This document shows, piece after piece, positions 1 to 9,330 of a stretch of DNA of 64,000 nucleotides. The DNA comes from Limnohabitans sp. Bal53 (GTDB taxonomy: Bacteria; Pseudomonadota; Gammaproteobacteria; Burkholderiales; Burkholderiaceae_C), in the NCBI RefSeq assembly GCF_003063355.1, contig NZ_NESH01000006.1:62001-126000 (forward strand). Reading direction: 5' to 3'. The position numbers were made by a program, and so were the translations under genes. The notes beneath the pieces are model-generated. The model searched no databases. It saw only the letters and a program-made list of their open reading frames with translations, and had not been told where the DNA came from. The number at the start of each line of letters is the position of its first letter. The first letter of the stretch is position 1.

Positions 1-1809
1 GCCTTGGGCCGCAACCCGGAAGACCTGAAATTTGTGCTGCTGACCTCGGGCGACAGCATCTTGCTTACGCACAACCCGGGCGTGCGACAGCGCTTTGCCC
101 AGGTGCTGCAAGAGCGCAACGTCGAGGTCCACACACTCGCCGAGGTGGTGCAGGTCTCGCCTGGTTGCCTGCACACGCGTGACGGCCGCACTTTCGATGC
201 CGACGAAACCATGTGGGTCACCCAGGCCGGTGGCCCCGCGTGGCTACAAAGCACGGGCTTGGCGCTCGACAAGCACGGCTTCATCCTGGTGCACCCCCAG
301 CTGCAAACCCTGAACGACCCGCTGGTGTTCGCTGCGGGCGACATCGCCTCGTTTGTGGAACGCCCCCTCGAAAAAGCCGGTGTGTTTGCCGTGCGCATGG
401 CCAAGCCCTTGGCCGAAAATTTGCGCCGCAGCCTGCGAGGCCAAAAGCTGCTGGCCTATGACCCACAACGCCATTGGCTGGCCCTCATTTCCACCGGCAA
501 CCGCTTTGCCGTGGCCTCACGCGGCCCGCTGGGCTTTGCCGGGGCCTGGGTCTGGCGCTGGAAGGACCGCATCGACCGGGAGTTCATGCGCCGCTTCACC
601 GAATTCCCGGCCATGCCCGCAGCCGCCAGCCCCGCCCGAGGCGAGTCGCAAGTGCGCGAAGCCGTTCGGGCCATGGGCCAGCTGCTCAAGGACATTCAGA
701 CACATGGCAAGGGCCAAACCACGCGGCTGGCGCTGACGTCAGAAGAGTCGCTGCAAGCCATCTCGGCCATCGCCATGCGCTGTGGAGGATGCGGCGCCAA
801 AGTGGGCGCTAACATTTTGTCTCGCGCCCTGGGCAGCTTGCAGCCTGTTGAGCGGCCAGATGTGCTGATCGGCCTGCACTCACCAGACGACGCGGCCGTG
901 GTGCGCGTGCCGCCCGGCATGGCCGTGGTGCAGACGGTGGACTTTTTCCGGGCCTTCATCGACGACCCTTATGTGTTCGGCAAAGTGGCGGCCAACCACG
1001 CGCTGGGCGACATTTTTGCCATGGGCGGCGAGCCCCAAACCGCCACCGCCGTGGTCACCGTGCCGCCGGGCCTGGAGAGCAAGGTCGAAGACCTGCTGAC
1101 CCAAATGATGGGCGGCGCCATCGAGGTGCTGAACGCCGCAGGTTGCGCCCTGGTGGGCGGGCATACGGGCGAAGGTGCCGAGCTGGCCCTGGGCTTTGCC
1201 ATCAACGGCCTCATCGACGAGAAGATGGACAGCGTGATGCGCAAGGGCGGCATGCAGCCGGGTGATGTGCTGGTGCTGACCAAGCCGATTGGCACCGGCA
1301 CCCTGTTTGCCGCGCATGCCCGCTACGCCGCCAAGGGCCGCTGGATCGATGCAGCGCTGCAGTCGATGGTGCTGTCCAACCAATCGGGCGCACAGATTTT
1401 GCGCAGCCACGGGGCCACGGCCTGCACCGACTTGACCGGCTTTGGCCTGCTGGGTCACTTGGTGGAGATGACCAGGCCGTCCGACGTGGACGCCGAGCTG
1501 CAACTGAGCACCCTGCCCCTGCTCGACGGCGCGGTGGACTGCGTGCAAGCGGGCATTGTCAGCTCCTTGCAGCCTGCCAATGTGCGCCTGCGCCGCGCCC
1601 TGCGCAATGCCGACGAGTTCGTGGACGACCCGCGCTACCCGCTGCTGTTCGACCCACAAACCGCGGGTGGCCTGCTGGCCAGCGTGCCCGCCGCCCAAGC
1701 AGCCGCTTGTGTGCAAGCGCTCAAGGCGGCTGGTTATGTACACACCGCCATCATCGGCCGCATCACCGCGCAAAGCGAGGCCATCGAGCCGGTGCTGCTG
1801 AAAACCTGA
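1..1809 (+). CDS. selD: FAD/NAD(P) oxidoreductase-selenide,water dikinase fusion (SelD), 5' partial
   Basis: The frame is open at the window edge, so the true start lies upstream. The first ~230 visible residues are the C-terminal part of an NDH-2-like FAD/NAD(P) oxidoreductase, with the second FAD motif VFAAGDIA at about residue 116. The rest is a full selenophosphate synthetase. It makes selenophosphate from selenide and ATP for tRNA selenouridine or selenocysteine. The catalytic pair is visible in CGGCGAK (Cys near residue 264, Lys three later; Cys, not Sec), followed by the metal/ATP motifs SPDDAAV and GGHTGEG, and the C-terminal FDPQTAGG typical of SelD. Such fusions are known in bacteria; the redox partner role of the N-terminal half is not established. 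A cupin gene follows after 23 bases, probably in the same operon. Confidence 0.9.
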   Translation, partial: ALGRNPEDLKFVLLTSGDSILLTHNPGVRQRFAQVLQERNVEVHTLAEVVQVSPGCLHTRDGRTFDADETMWVTQAGGPAWLQSTGLALDKHGFILVHPQLQTLNDPLVFAAGDIASFVERPLEKAGVFAVRMAKPLAENLRRSLRGQKLLAYDPQRHWLALISTGNRFAVASRGPLGFAGAWVWRWKDRIDREFMRRFTEFPAMPAAASPARGESQVREAVRAMGQLLKDIQTHGKGQTTRLALTSEESLQAISAIAMRCGGCGAKVGANILSRALGSLQPVERPDVLIGLHSPDDAAVVRVPPGMAVVQTVDFFRAFIDDPYVFGKVAANHALGDIFAMGGEPQTATAVVTVPPGLESKVEDLLTQMMGGAIEVLNAAGCALVGGHTGEGAELALGFAINGLIDEKMDSVMRKGGMQPGDVLVLTKPIGTGTLFAAHARYAAKGRWIDAALQSMVLSNQSGAQILRSHGATACTDLTGFGLLGHLVEMTRPSDVDAELQLSTLPLLDGAVDCVQAGIVSSLQPANVRLRRALRNADEFVDDPRYPLLFDPQTAGGLLASVPAAQAAACVQALKAAGYVHTAIIGRITAQSEAIEPVLLKT

Positions 1810-1832
1810 ACGCCTTCAAGGCCTGTTATGTC

Positions 1833-2501
1833 ATGAGCACCGAACACATCACCCTCAACGCCGACCGGACCCAGCGCTGCATCATCCACAGCCCCTCGCT
1901 CGATTGGGTGGACTCCCCCGCCTCGGGCGTGTCGCGCCGCATGCTCGAGCGCGACGGCGGCGAAGTGGCGCGCGCCACGTCCATCGTGCGTTATGCGCCG
2001 GGCTCGGCCTTTGCCAATCACACCCACGGCGGCGGCGAAGAAATTTTGGTGCTCGAAGGCACACTGCACGACGAGCACGGTATTTACGGCCCCGGCACCT
2101 ACATCAAGAACCCGGTGGGCAGCTCACACGCGCCGTCCTCTCCTGAGGGCTGCACGCTGTTTGTGAAGCTGCGCCACCTGGACCCGCGCGACGACGAGCG
2201 CGTGGTCATCGACACCCGAAACAGCGAATGGCGGCAAGGCATGGTGGAAGGCTTGGAGGTCTTGCCGCTGAACACCTTCGAGACGCAAAACACCGCCCTG
2301 GTGCGCTGGGCCCAGCAGACGTTTTTCAACCCGCACCGGCATTGGGGCGGCGAAGAGATCTTGGTGGTCGAAGGCGTTTTCTCAGACGAGCACGGCGACT
2401 ACCCCGCTGGCAGCTGGCTGCGCAGCCCGCACATGAGCCAGCACCAACCCTTCAGCCGCGAAGGCTGTTTGATCCTGGTGAAAACCGGGCACCTGGTTTG
2501 A
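1833..2501 (+). CDS. Double ChrR-like cupin protein
   Basis: The protein has 222 residues, starting at the ATG that gives MSTEHITLNAD; longer readings run back into selD. Two cupin modules of the ChrR/anti-sigma-factor cupin type lie in tandem. Each has its own metal motif: NHTHGGGEE near residue 57 and HRHWGGEE near residue 170, both with G-E-E-I-L-V following. The histidines and glutamate are the usual metal ligands of such cupins. The anti-sigma N-terminal zinc domain of ChrR is absent, so regulation of a sigma factor is not implied. It sits between selD and a haloacid dehalogenase gene that starts 2 bases after its stop, so it is probably co-transcribed with both. Its substrate is unknown. 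Confidence 0.75.
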   Translation: MSTEHITLNADRTQRCIIHSPSLDWVDSPASGVSRRMLERDGGEVARATSIVRYAPGSAFANHTHGGGEEILVLEGTLHDEHGIYGPGTYIKNPVGSSHAPSSPEGCTLFVKLRHLDPRDDERVVIDTRNSEWRQGMVEGLEVLPLNTFETQNTALVRWAQQTFFNPHRHWGGEEILVVEGVFSDEHGDYPAGSWLRSPHMSQHQPFSREGCLILVKTGHLV

Positions 2502-2503
2502 AC

Positions 2504-3214
2504 ATGGCATCACCCACAACCCCCATTCGCGCCGTCGTCTTCGACGCCTACGGCACGCTGTTCGATGTGTATTCGATCGGCGCTTTGGCCGAAAAACTTT
2601 ACCCCGGTCAGGGCGCGGCCCTGTCGGTGCTGTGGCGCGACAAGCAGATCGAGTACACGCGCCTGATCTCGTTGAGTGACCCCGACCCCAAGGGCAGCCA
2701 GCATTACCAATCGTTTTGGGACATTACGCGCGCGTCGCTGCGTTATGCGCTGGCGCGTTTGGGCTTGGTGCACACCAGCGCGAATGAAGATGCACTGATG
2801 GCGCAATATGCTCAGCTGACGGCTTTTCCGGAAAACCTGGGCGTGCTGCAAGCACTGCGCCAGCGCGGCGTGGCCACGGCGATTTTGTCGAACGGCAGCC
2901 CCGAGATGCTGCAATCGGCCGTGCACAGTGCGGGTATGAGCGAGTGGCTCGATGCGGTGCTGTCGGTGGACAGCGTGCGCCAGTTCAAGACCACGCCCAC
3001 CAGTTACCAACTGGTGCAGGACCACTTGGGCTTTGCACCCGCTGATGTGTTGTTTGTGTCGAGCAACGCCTGGGACGCGCTGGGGGCGACCTGGTTTGGA
3101 TTCACCACGCTGTGGATCAACCGCCAAGGCCTGCCGCCCGAGGCCATTGGGCCGGCACCTCAGCACACGGGACGCGACTTGGGCGAAGTGCTGAAGGTCT
3201 TGGGCCTTCACTGA
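2504..3214 (+). CDS. (S)-2-haloacid dehalogenase, HAD type II
   Basis: The protein has 236 residues and belongs to the HAD superfamily. It carries the set expected for L-2-haloacid dehalogenases: nucleophile Asp14 in FDAYGT, Arg45 in LWRDKQIEYTRL (the halide/substrate arginine), Ser129-Asn130 in LSNGSP, Lys162 in QFKTTPTSY, and SSNAWD at 186-191. The family hydrolyses 2-haloalkanoic acids to 2-hydroxyacids with inversion. Its start is 2 bases after the cupin stop, so it is the last gene of a selD-cupin-dehalogenase unit. It is convergent with sulP, 20 bases away. The substrate cannot be fixed from sequence. Confidence 0.85.
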   Translation: MASPTTPIRAVVFDAYGTLFDVYSIGALAEKLYPGQGAALSVLWRDKQIEYTRLISLSDPDPKGSQHYQSFWDITRASLRYALARLGLVHTSANEDALMAQYAQLTAFPENLGVLQALRQRGVATAILSNGSPEMLQSAVHSAGMSEWLDAVLSVDSVRQFKTTPTSYQLVQDHLGFAPADVLFVSSNAWDALGATWFGFTTLWINRQGLPPEAIGPAPQHTGRDLGEVLKVLGLH

Positions 3215-3234
3215 GGGCCCAAGCCCAACCCCCT

Positions 3235-4719
3235 TCAGTGGCCGATGATGAGGTCCTTGCCGTCTTTGTCGTGCACCGCAAACTTGTCGACCAGCGTGGC
3301 GCTGGCTTCATTCAGGCCACGCACCTCGACCTCGGCGCCTTCACGGCGGAACTTGAACACCACCTTGTCCAAAGCGCTCACAGCGGTGATGTCCCAGAAG
3401 TGGGCGCGGCTCACGTCGATCACCACACGCGGCACCACCTCGTCAAAGTCGAACGCGTCGATGAAGCGATCGGCACTGGCAAAAAACACCTGTCCCACCA
3501 CCTCGTAGGTGTGGGTGTCGGGGGTGCTGGTCGAGTGCACCAGCAAAATCTGGCCAATCTTGTGCGCGAAGAAAAAGCCCGACAACAACACACCCGTCAG
3601 CACGCCTTGCGCCAAGTCGTGGGTGAACACCGTCACCACCACCGTGGCCAGCATGACCACGCTCGAACTCTTGGGGTGTTCGCGCAGGTTCTTGAACGAG
3701 CCCCAGTTGAAGGTGCCGATCGACACCATGATCATCACCGCCACCAAGGCGGCCATGGGAATCTGACTCACCCACTCGCCCAAAAACACCACCAAGATCA
3801 GCAGCACCACACCGGCCACGAGCGTGGACAAACGGCCGCGCCCGCCGGATTTCACGTTGATCACCGACTGGCCGATCATGGCGCAACCGGCCATGCCGCC
3901 AATGAAGCCGGTGGCGATGTTGGCCACGCCTTGGCCCACACACTCGCGGCTTTTGTCGCTCTTGGTGTCGGTCATGTCGTCGACGATGGTCGCGGTCATG
4001 AGCGACTCCAGCAAACCCACCACCATGAGCGTGGCCGAGTAGGGCAGGATGATCATGAACGTGTCCCAGTTCAGCGGCACATCGGGCAACAAGAACACCG
4101 GCAAGCTGCTGGGCAACTCGCCCATGTCACCCACGGTACGGATGTCCAGGCCCATCCCGATCGAGAAAGCGGTCAGCAGCACGATGGTCACCAGCGGCGA
4201 GGGCACGGCTTTGGTGAGGTAGGGCAGGCCGTAGATGATGGCCAACCCCGCGGCGGTCATGGCGTAGACATGCCAGGTCACGCCCACGGTGCTGGGGTTG
4301 AGCTCGGGCAACTGCGCCATGAAAATCAAAATCGCCAGCGCGTTCACAAAACCCGTGACCACCGAGCGCGACACAAAGCGCATCAACTGCCCCAGGTGCA
4401 GCCAGCCCGCGATCACTTGCAACACGCCCGTGAGCACGGTGGCGGCCAACAGGTATTGCAAGCCGTGGTCTTTGACCAGCGACGCGATCACCAGCGCCAT
4501 GGCGCCCGTGGCAGCCGAGATCATGCCGGGGCGTCCGCCCGCAAACGCAATGATGGTGGCGATTGAAAACGAGGCGTAAAGCCCGACCTTAGGGTCCACG
4601 CCCGCGATGATGGAAAACGCAATCGCCTCGGGGATGAGCGCCAACGCGACCACCAGGCCAGCGAGCACGTCGTTGCGGGTATTAAAAAGCCAAATTTGGC
4701 GAAGAGATTGGAGTGTCAT
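3235..4719 (-). CDS. SulP family inorganic anion transporter
   Basis: The protein has 494 residues. The N-terminal ~380 residues form a run of hydrophobic segments typical of SulP carriers, with the signature region [25 protein letters not shown] near the N-terminus and [12 protein letters not shown] near residue 270. The C-terminal ~110 residues are a STAS domain ([20 protein letters not shown]). SulP carriers in bacteria move sulfate, bicarbonate or other anions across the inner membrane. The sequence does not decide which. It is short for the family (often 550-600 residues), with a compact STAS linker. It is transcribed alone and converges with the dehalogenase gene. Confidence 0.88.
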   Translation of the reverse strand: MTLQSLRQIWLFNTRNDVLAGLVVALALIPEAIAFSIIAGVDPKVGLYASFSIATIIAFAGGRPGMISAATGAMALVIASLVKDHGLQYLLAATVLTGVLQVIAGWLHLGQLMRFVSRSVVTGFVNALAILIFMAQLPELNPSTVGVTWHVYAMTAAGLAIIYGLPYLTKAVPSPLVTIVLLTAFSIGMGLDIRTVGDMGELPSSLPVFLLPDVPLNWDTFMIILPYSATLMVVGLLESLMTATIVDDMTDTKSDKSRECVGQGVANIATGFIGGMAGCAMIGQSVINVKSGGRGRLSTLVAGVVLLILVVFLGEWVSQIPMAALVAVMIMVSIGTFNWGSFKNLREHPKSSSVVMLATVVVTVFTHDLAQGVLTGVLLSGFFFAHKIGQILLVHSTSTPDTHTYEVVGQVFFASADRFIDAFDFDEVVPRVVIDVSRAHFWDITAVSALDKVVFKFRREGAEVEVRGLNEASATLVDKFAVHDKDGKDLIIGH

Positions 4720-5082
4720 GCCGATGAGGCCCTGTGGCTGATCAGCCCGGGGCGTGGTTCAAAATGGGTCGAGGTTTGCACGGGCAGGCCCAAGGCGCTG
4801 CGCAGGGTGGCAAACAGGAAGAAGAAAAACGAAACCGGGCCCATGCCCGATGCCGGTCAAGGCGGCGCTACCGAATGAAAATGTCCGCGTGGCATGGCCA
4901 GGCCCGGGAAGTCAACCCGAAGAAAGCTCAGCTGGGACGAAAAATTGCGCATCGCTGCATTCTAATGGGCTGTTTCATGGGCATTTCATGGGCTGTTGAG
5001 CCTCTGCACTTGCAGGTGTAAGCCATGCGCAGGTTCTGCTTTTCTAAAATTCGCGCGACCAGCACAACGCCCTCAAGCCGCC
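4720..5082. other. Intergenic region between divergent sulP and a solute-binding-protein gene
   Basis: No convincing gene is seen here. Short open frames lack family features and good ribosome binding sites. The stretch must hold promoters for both divergent genes, but no strong -35/-10 pair was recognised. A short direct repeat (ATGGGCTGTT) occurs twice near its right end. Confidence 0.5.
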
Positions 5083-5829
5083 ATGACCACCTCCTCTTCT
5101 CTCGCTTCCCTCATCGCGCCACACGGTCCGCTGCGCGTGGCCATCAATCTGGGCAACCCGGTGCTCGCCGGGCTCGATGCGTCGGGTGAGCCCGCGGGCA
5201 TCTCCGCTGATTTGTCACGCCTGTTGGCCGCACAGTTGGGTGTCGGCATTGAATGGCGCATCTTCAAAAAAGCCGACGAATCGGTGAAGTGCGTGCGCGC
5301 CGACGAGGCCGACATCGGCTTTTTTGCCATCGACCCAGTGCGCGGCGAAGGCCTGCTTTTTTCACCGCCCTATGTGCAAATTGAAGGGGCTTACATGGTG
5401 CGCAGCGACTCGCCACTGCAAAGCAACGATGAGGTGGACCAGGCCAGCCACCGCGTGGTGGTGGGTGCGGGCAGTGCCTACGATTTGTTTTTGACCCGCC
5501 ACCTGAAAAACGCCCCCATCGTGCGCGCACCCAGCTCGCCCGCCGTGGTCGATGTGTTCATGGCCCAGCAGCTCGAAGTGGCCGCAGGCGTCAAGCAGCA
5601 GTTGCAGGCCGATGCCCAACGCCTGCCCGGCGTGCGACTGCTGCCCGGCCGCTTCATGGTCATCCACCAAGCCATGGGCATACCCGCCCAGCGTGGCGCG
5701 CAGGCTCGCGAACACCTGAACGCCTTTGTGGAAGAAGCCAAACGCTCAGGCTGGGTGGCCGATGCCTTTGTGCGGCATGCCATTCAAGGTGCGGCCGTGG
5801 CCCCTCCCGGCTATCCCGCACACGACTGA
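5083..5829 (+). CDS. Family 3 solute-binding-like protein without a signal peptide
   Basis: The protein has 248 residues from the ATG giving MTTSSSLASLI; an upstream in-frame alternative adds a Cys-rich stretch with no ribosome site. The fold signature is that of bacterial extracellular solute-binding protein family 3: PLRVAINLGNPVL near the start, ISADLSRLLAAQLGV, then ADIGFFAIDPVRGEGLLFSPPYVQIEGAYMV split around residue 90-120. The family normally binds amino acids in the periplasm. Here no signal peptide or lipobox is visible, so it may be cytosolic or the start may be wrong. No permease or ATPase gene is adjacent. It precedes a carboxymuconolactone-decarboxylase-like gene on the same strand, 63 bases away. 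Confidence 0.72.
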   Translation: MTTSSSLASLIAPHGPLRVAINLGNPVLAGLDASGEPAGISADLSRLLAAQLGVGIEWRIFKKADESVKCVRADEADIGFFAIDPVRGEGLLFSPPYVQIEGAYMVRSDSPLQSNDEVDQASHRVVVGAGSAYDLFLTRHLKNAPIVRAPSSPAVVDVFMAQQLEVAAGVKQQLQADAQRLPGVRLLPGRFMVIHQAMGIPAQRGAQAREHLNAFVEEAKRSGWVADAFVRHAIQGAAVAPPGYPAHD

Positions 5830-5892
5830 TCTCTCTGGGGTGCGGTGCTAAATTGGGTGTTCAACCTTCACCCTCTTGCACACAGACACGCC

Positions 5893-6468
5893 ATGACCGC
5901 CCCCAAAACCGACCGCCTGCCCGAAATCCCGCGTGAGCAAATGACCGACGCGCAGCGTGCGGCGGTGGACGAACTCGTCAGCGGGCCCCGCGGCAAACTC
6001 TCGGGTCCGTTTGTCCCTTTGATGCGCAGCCCCGAGCTGATGCGCCGCTTGCAAAAAGTGGGCGAATACCTGCGCTACGACAACACCGTGGGTTTGCACA
6101 ATTCGGAATTTGCCGTGCTGGTGGTGGCACGCCACTGGTCGCAACCGGTGGAATGGCACATCCACAAACCGATTGCCATGAAAGCGGGCGTGAGCGAAGA
6201 AACCTGCAACGCACTTGCCGAAGGCCGCCGCCCGCCGAACATGACGGCGCAAGAAACCGTGGTGTACGACTTCTTGCAAGAGCTGCTGCACAACCAATCG
6301 GTGAGTGATGTGACGTGGGCGGCTGCACAACAGATGTTTGGCGACCAGGGGGTCATCGACATGACGGCGCACTGCGGCTACTACAGCTTGCTGGCCATGG
6401 TGATGAACACCACGCGCCGCAGCTTGCCGGACAATGCCGCGCCGGGCATTGCGCCCTTTCCCCAATAA
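5893..6468 (+). CDS. Carboxymuconolactone decarboxylase (AhpD-like) family protein
   Basis: The protein has 191 residues from the ATG giving MTAPKTDRLPEI; a GTG 48 bases upstream would add a doubtful extension. The all-helical CMD/AhpD fold is suggested by NSEFAVLVVARHWSQPVEWHIH around residue 75-95 and the C-terminal DMTAHCGYYSLLAMVMN. The CxxC peroxidase motif of AhpD is missing, so peroxidase activity is unlikely. True PcaC proteins are shorter (~130 residues). The gene converges with a 3-oxoacid CoA-transferase pair, which would suit an aromatic-degradation role, but this is an inference from position only. Confidence 0.75.
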   Translation: MTAPKTDRLPEIPREQMTDAQRAAVDELVSGPRGKLSGPFVPLMRSPELMRRLQKVGEYLRYDNTVGLHNSEFAVLVVARHWSQPVEWHIHKPIAMKAGVSEETCNALAEGRRPPNMTAQETVVYDFLQELLHNQSVSDVTWAAAQQMFGDQGVIDMTAHCGYYSLLAMVMNTTRRSLPDNAAPGIAPFPQ

Positions 6469-6477
6469 GCCTGTTGA

Positions 6478-7122
6478 TCAAGCTGCTTTAAGGGGCAACC
6501 CGATCAGCGCCGACAACTCTGCCAGTTCCAGGCCATCGACCATGTCCATGACGACCAAGCCTTGTGGCGTGCAAGCGAGCGTGGCCAGGTCGGTGTAGAC
6601 GCGTTTGACACAACCAATCCCCGTCAGGGGATAACTGCAGTGTTGCACCAGTTTGCTTTGGCCTTGCTTGGTCAGCAGGTCCATCATCACCCAAGTTTGT
6701 TTGGCGCCCACGGCCAAGTCCATGGCGCCACCCACCGCCGGAATGGCCCCGGGCTCACCCGTGTGCCAGTTGGCCAAGTCGCCCGTGGCGCTGACCTGAA
6801 AGGCCCCGAGCACGCAAATGTCGAGGTGCCCGCCGCGCATCATGGCGAAGCTGTCGGCATGGTGAAAAAATGCGCCCCCGGGCAGCAGGGTCACGGGCTG
6901 TTTGCCCGCGTTGATCAGGTCGTAGTCTTCCTGCCCTTTGGCGGGTGCCGGTCCCATGCCCAAGATGCCGTTTTCGCTGTGCAACAGCACCTCGCGGCTG
7001 GCCGGGATGTGGTTGGCCACCAGCGTCGGTTGGCCGATGCCCAGATTCACCGTAGCCCCTTCGGGAATGTCTTGCGCCACGCGGGCGGCCAATTCGTCTT
7101 TGCTGCGCTTTGTGTAGCTCAT
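6478..7122 (-). CDS. pcaJ: 3-oxoacid/3-oxoadipate CoA-transferase subunit B
   Basis: The subunit has 214 residues, starting at MSYTKRSKDELAAR. Its ATG overlaps the stop of the subunit A gene by four bases (ATGA), which fixes the start and implies translational coupling. The catalytic glutamate is Glu50 in HSENGILGMGP, followed by the family motifs GGAFFHHADSF and GGAMDLAVG. With subunit A it moves CoA from succinyl-CoA to a 3-oxoacid; the closest family match by eye is the beta-ketoadipate enzyme PcaIJ, but ScoAB (acetoacetate) is possible. No other pca gene is in the window apart from the CMD-like neighbour. Confidence 0.82.
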   Translation of the reverse strand: MSYTKRSKDELAARVAQDIPEGATVNLGIGQPTLVANHIPASREVLLHSENGILGMGPAPAKGQEDYDLINAGKQPVTLLPGGAFFHHADSFAMMRGGHLDICVLGAFQVSATGDLANWHTGEPGAIPAVGGAMDLAVGAKQTWVMMDLLTKQGQSKLVQHCSYPLTGIGCVKRVYTDLATLACTPQGLVVMDMVDGLELAELSALIGLPLKAA

Positions 7123-7829
7123 GCCTTGATGCCTCCGGCCTGCGTGGCCACACGGTCGATCTTGACCACCGCCTGCACAAAAATACCGGGCGTGACCACG
7201 GTCTCGGGGTCCAGCTCGCCCAAAGCCACTTGCTCGTGCACCGTGGCCACTGTTTTGCGCGCCGCCATGGCCATGATGGGGCCGAAATTGCGCGCCGCCT
7301 TGCGGTAGGTCAGGTTGCCCCAACGGTCACCGCGCTCGGCCTTGATCAGGGCCAAGTCAGCGTGGATGGGCGTTTCGTACACGTACATGCGGCCATCGAT
7401 TTCGCGGGTTTCTTTGGGCGTACCATCGGCGTGTTTGGCCAGCTCGGTCCCGAAGCCCGTGGGCGTGAAAAAACCGCCAATGCCCGCGCCTGCGGCACGG
7501 ATGCGCTCGGCCAAATTGCCTTGCGGCACCAACTCCAGCTCGACCTGGCCCGAGCGGTACAAGCCATCAAACACATGCGAGTCGGTCTGACGGGGAAAGC
7601 TGCAAATGACCTTGCGCACCCGACCCGCCTTGAGCAAAGCCGCCAGGCCGTGCTCGGCATTGCCTGCGTTGTTGTTGACCAGGGTCAGGTCGCGTGCGCC
7701 TTGTGCCAACAGACCCTCGATCAATTCGTCGGGAATGCCTGCCGTGCCAAAACCACCAATCATGACGGTGGCCCCATCGGCCGTGCCCGCCAGCGCTTCT
7801 GCGACGGATGAAACGAACTTGTTGATCAT
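7119..7829 (-). CDS. pcaI: 3-oxoacid/3-oxoadipate CoA-transferase subunit A
   Basis: The subunit has 236 residues from the ATG giving MINKFVSSVAEALAG; a longer reading to 7913 has no ribosome site. It shows the CoA-transferase family 1 alpha-subunit motifs GGFGTAGIPDELIEGL near residue 30, NNNAGN near 62, GGFFTPTGFGT near 125 and GNLTYRKAARNFGPIMAMAA near 175. It is the first gene of a two-gene unit with subunit B. It lies 132 bases downstream of cynS on the same strand, so read-through from the cyanate operon is possible; no terminator was recognised between them. Confidence 0.83.
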   Translation of the reverse strand: MINKFVSSVAEALAGTADGATVMIGGFGTAGIPDELIEGLLAQGARDLTLVNNNAGNAEHGLAALLKAGRVRKVICSFPRQTDSHVFDGLYRSGQVELELVPQGNLAERIRAAGAGIGGFFTPTGFGTELAKHADGTPKETREIDGRMYVYETPIHADLALIKAERGDRWGNLTYRKAARNFGPIMAMAARKTVATVHEQVALGELDPETVVTPGIFVQAVVKIDRVATQAGGIKA

Positions 7830-7961
7830 CTTGAATAGGCTCCCGATAAGCCATTCAAGCTTAGCCTGCGAAGCCCTTGCATCCAACACCGATGCGGCAG
7901 CATCAAGACACATGGGCGACTTTAGAGGCCGTGCTCAGCCCCAAGCGCCGCCCAAGGTCGA

Positions 7962-8405
7962 TCAGTACTGCTTGTACGGCAGGAACTTGCCCGACAGCAC
8001 CACATTCACGCGGTCGCCCTTGGGGTCGGGTTGGCGCACGATGTCCATGCTGAAGTCAATCGCGCTCATGATGCCGTCGCCAAACTCTTCGTGGATCAGC
8101 TCTTTGATGGTGGTGCCGTAGACACTCACGATTTCGAACCAGCGGTAGATCAGCGGGTCGGTGGGCACCTGGCTGGGCAGCGAGCCTTTGTAGGGCACGA
8201 CTTGCAGCCACTTGATCTCGTCGGCGCTCAGGCCAAAGATCTTGCCGATGATCTTGGCTTGCTTGGCGTCAAAGGTCATTTGGCCCAGACACCCGGCGGT
8301 GACCCATTCCTTAGACAGGCCGACTTTCTCGGCCACGTCGCTCCACTTGATGCCTTTGGCCACTTTGGTGGAGATGATTTTTTCGGTGACTTCTAAACGG
8401 TTCAT
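7962..8405 (-). CDS. cynS: Cyanate hydratase (cyanase)
   Basis: The protein has 147 residues, close to the usual ~156, starting at MNRLEVTEKIIS. Cyanase converts cyanate plus bicarbonate to carbon dioxide and ammonia as a decamer. The three catalytic residues of the E. coli enzyme (Arg96, Glu99, Ser122) line up with Arg88, Glu91 and Ser114 here, within IYRWFEIVSVYGTTIKEL and GIMSAIDF. An N-terminal helix-turn-helix-like domain precedes them. It is the last gene of the transporter operon that precedes it, which identifies the substrate of that transporter as cyanate rather than nitrate. Confidence 0.95.
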   Translation of the reverse strand: MNRLEVTEKIISTKVAKGIKWSDVAEKVGLSKEWVTAGCLGQMTFDAKQAKIIGKIFGLSADEIKWLQVVPYKGSLPSQVPTDPLIYRWFEIVSVYGTTIKELIHEEFGDGIMSAIDFSMDIVRQPDPKGDRVNVVLSGKFLPYKQY

Positions 8406-8454
8406 GAAAGACCTCTTGAGGGGAGTTGAAGATAAATTTGGAAAAAAGAAAGAA

Positions 8455-9330
8455 TCAATGGGCTTTAGCGCGGGACACCAAAAAGTCGACGATGTGGTTG
8501 CGCATGTCGTAGTAGCCAACCAGGTGGTGCAGCTGGGCGCGAGTGCGTTCACGCGGCAGCGGGTTGACCACCACTTCGGCCAAACCGCCGGGCACATAGC
8601 TGCCGCCCGACTCGTTGCCGTTGCTCATGAGCAAGATGCGGTCCGACAGCAAAATCGCTTCGTCCACATCGTGCGTGATCATGAACACCGTTTGCTGCGT
8701 CTGGCGCACGATGGTCATCAGTTCGTCCTGAATCGTGCCGCGCGTGAGGGCGTCGAGCGCGCCAAAGGGCTCGTCGAGCAGCAGCATCTTGGGTTGGATG
8801 GCGAAGGCTCGGGCAATGCCCACGCGCTGCTTCATGCCGCCTGAGAGTTGGCTGGGTTTCTTGTCGATGGCGTGCAGCAAGCCGACCATGCCGACGTGCT
8901 TTTCCACATGCAGGTTGACCTGCGCAGCCTTCCATTCAGGCCACTTGGACCGAACGGCAAACGCGATGTTTTGCCGCACCGTGAGCCAGGGCATGAGCGC
9001 ATGGCTTTGGAACACCACACCGCGCTCGAGGCTCGGGCCCGCGATCTCGCGGCCGTCCATGAAGGCATGGCCTTCGGTGGCCGTATCCAGGCCCGCGAGC
9101 ACGTTCAAGATGGTGGTCTTGCCGCAGCCCGAGTGGCCGATGATGCAAACGAACTCGCCCTTGTCGATGTTGAAGGACACGTCCGAAAACACTGGCTTGT
9201 CACTTTGGTAGGCCTTGCCCAGTTTTTCGATTTTGAGGAAAGCGTTCATGGCTTGGGCCTTGGGTTGCGGGGCAAAAATTTCCGTGGGCAAAGGCGCGAT
9301 CAACTCGCGGTCGCTGGTGTCACTCCACAT
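8455..9330 (-). CDS. cynD: Cyanate/nitrate-type ABC transporter ATP-binding protein
   Basis: The protein has 291 residues. Walker A is GHSGCGKTT, the signature is LSGGMKQR, Walker B is [16 protein letters not shown], and the H-loop is MITHDVDEA. It belongs to the NrtD/CynD/SsuB class that energises uptake of small anions. The start at 9330 overlaps the permease gene by 11 bases and has an AAGGCGG ribosome site; an internal ATG at 9249 would remove 27 residues and matches other family members better, so the start is uncertain. It sits between the permease and cynS in one operon. Confidence 0.9.
   Translation of the reverse strand: MWSDTSDRELIAPLPTEIFAPQPKAQAMNAFLKIEKLGKAYQSDKPVFSDVSFNIDKGEFVCIIGHSGCGKTTILNVLAGLDTATEGHAFMDGREIAGPSLERGVVFQSHALMPWLTVRQNIAFAVRSKWPEWKAAQVNLHVEKHVGMVGLLHAIDKKPSQLSGGMKQRVGIARAFAIQPKMLLLDEPFGALDALTRGTIQDELMTIVRQTQQTVFMITHDVDEAILLSDRILLMSNGNESGGSYVPGGLAEVVVNPLPRERTRAQLHHLVGYYDMRNHIVDFLVSRAKAH

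Noticed and set aside
3112..4566. 484-codon open frame opposite sulP
   Set aside because: It is a His/Gln/Arg-rich antisense frame without motifs; sulP is well supported on the other strand.
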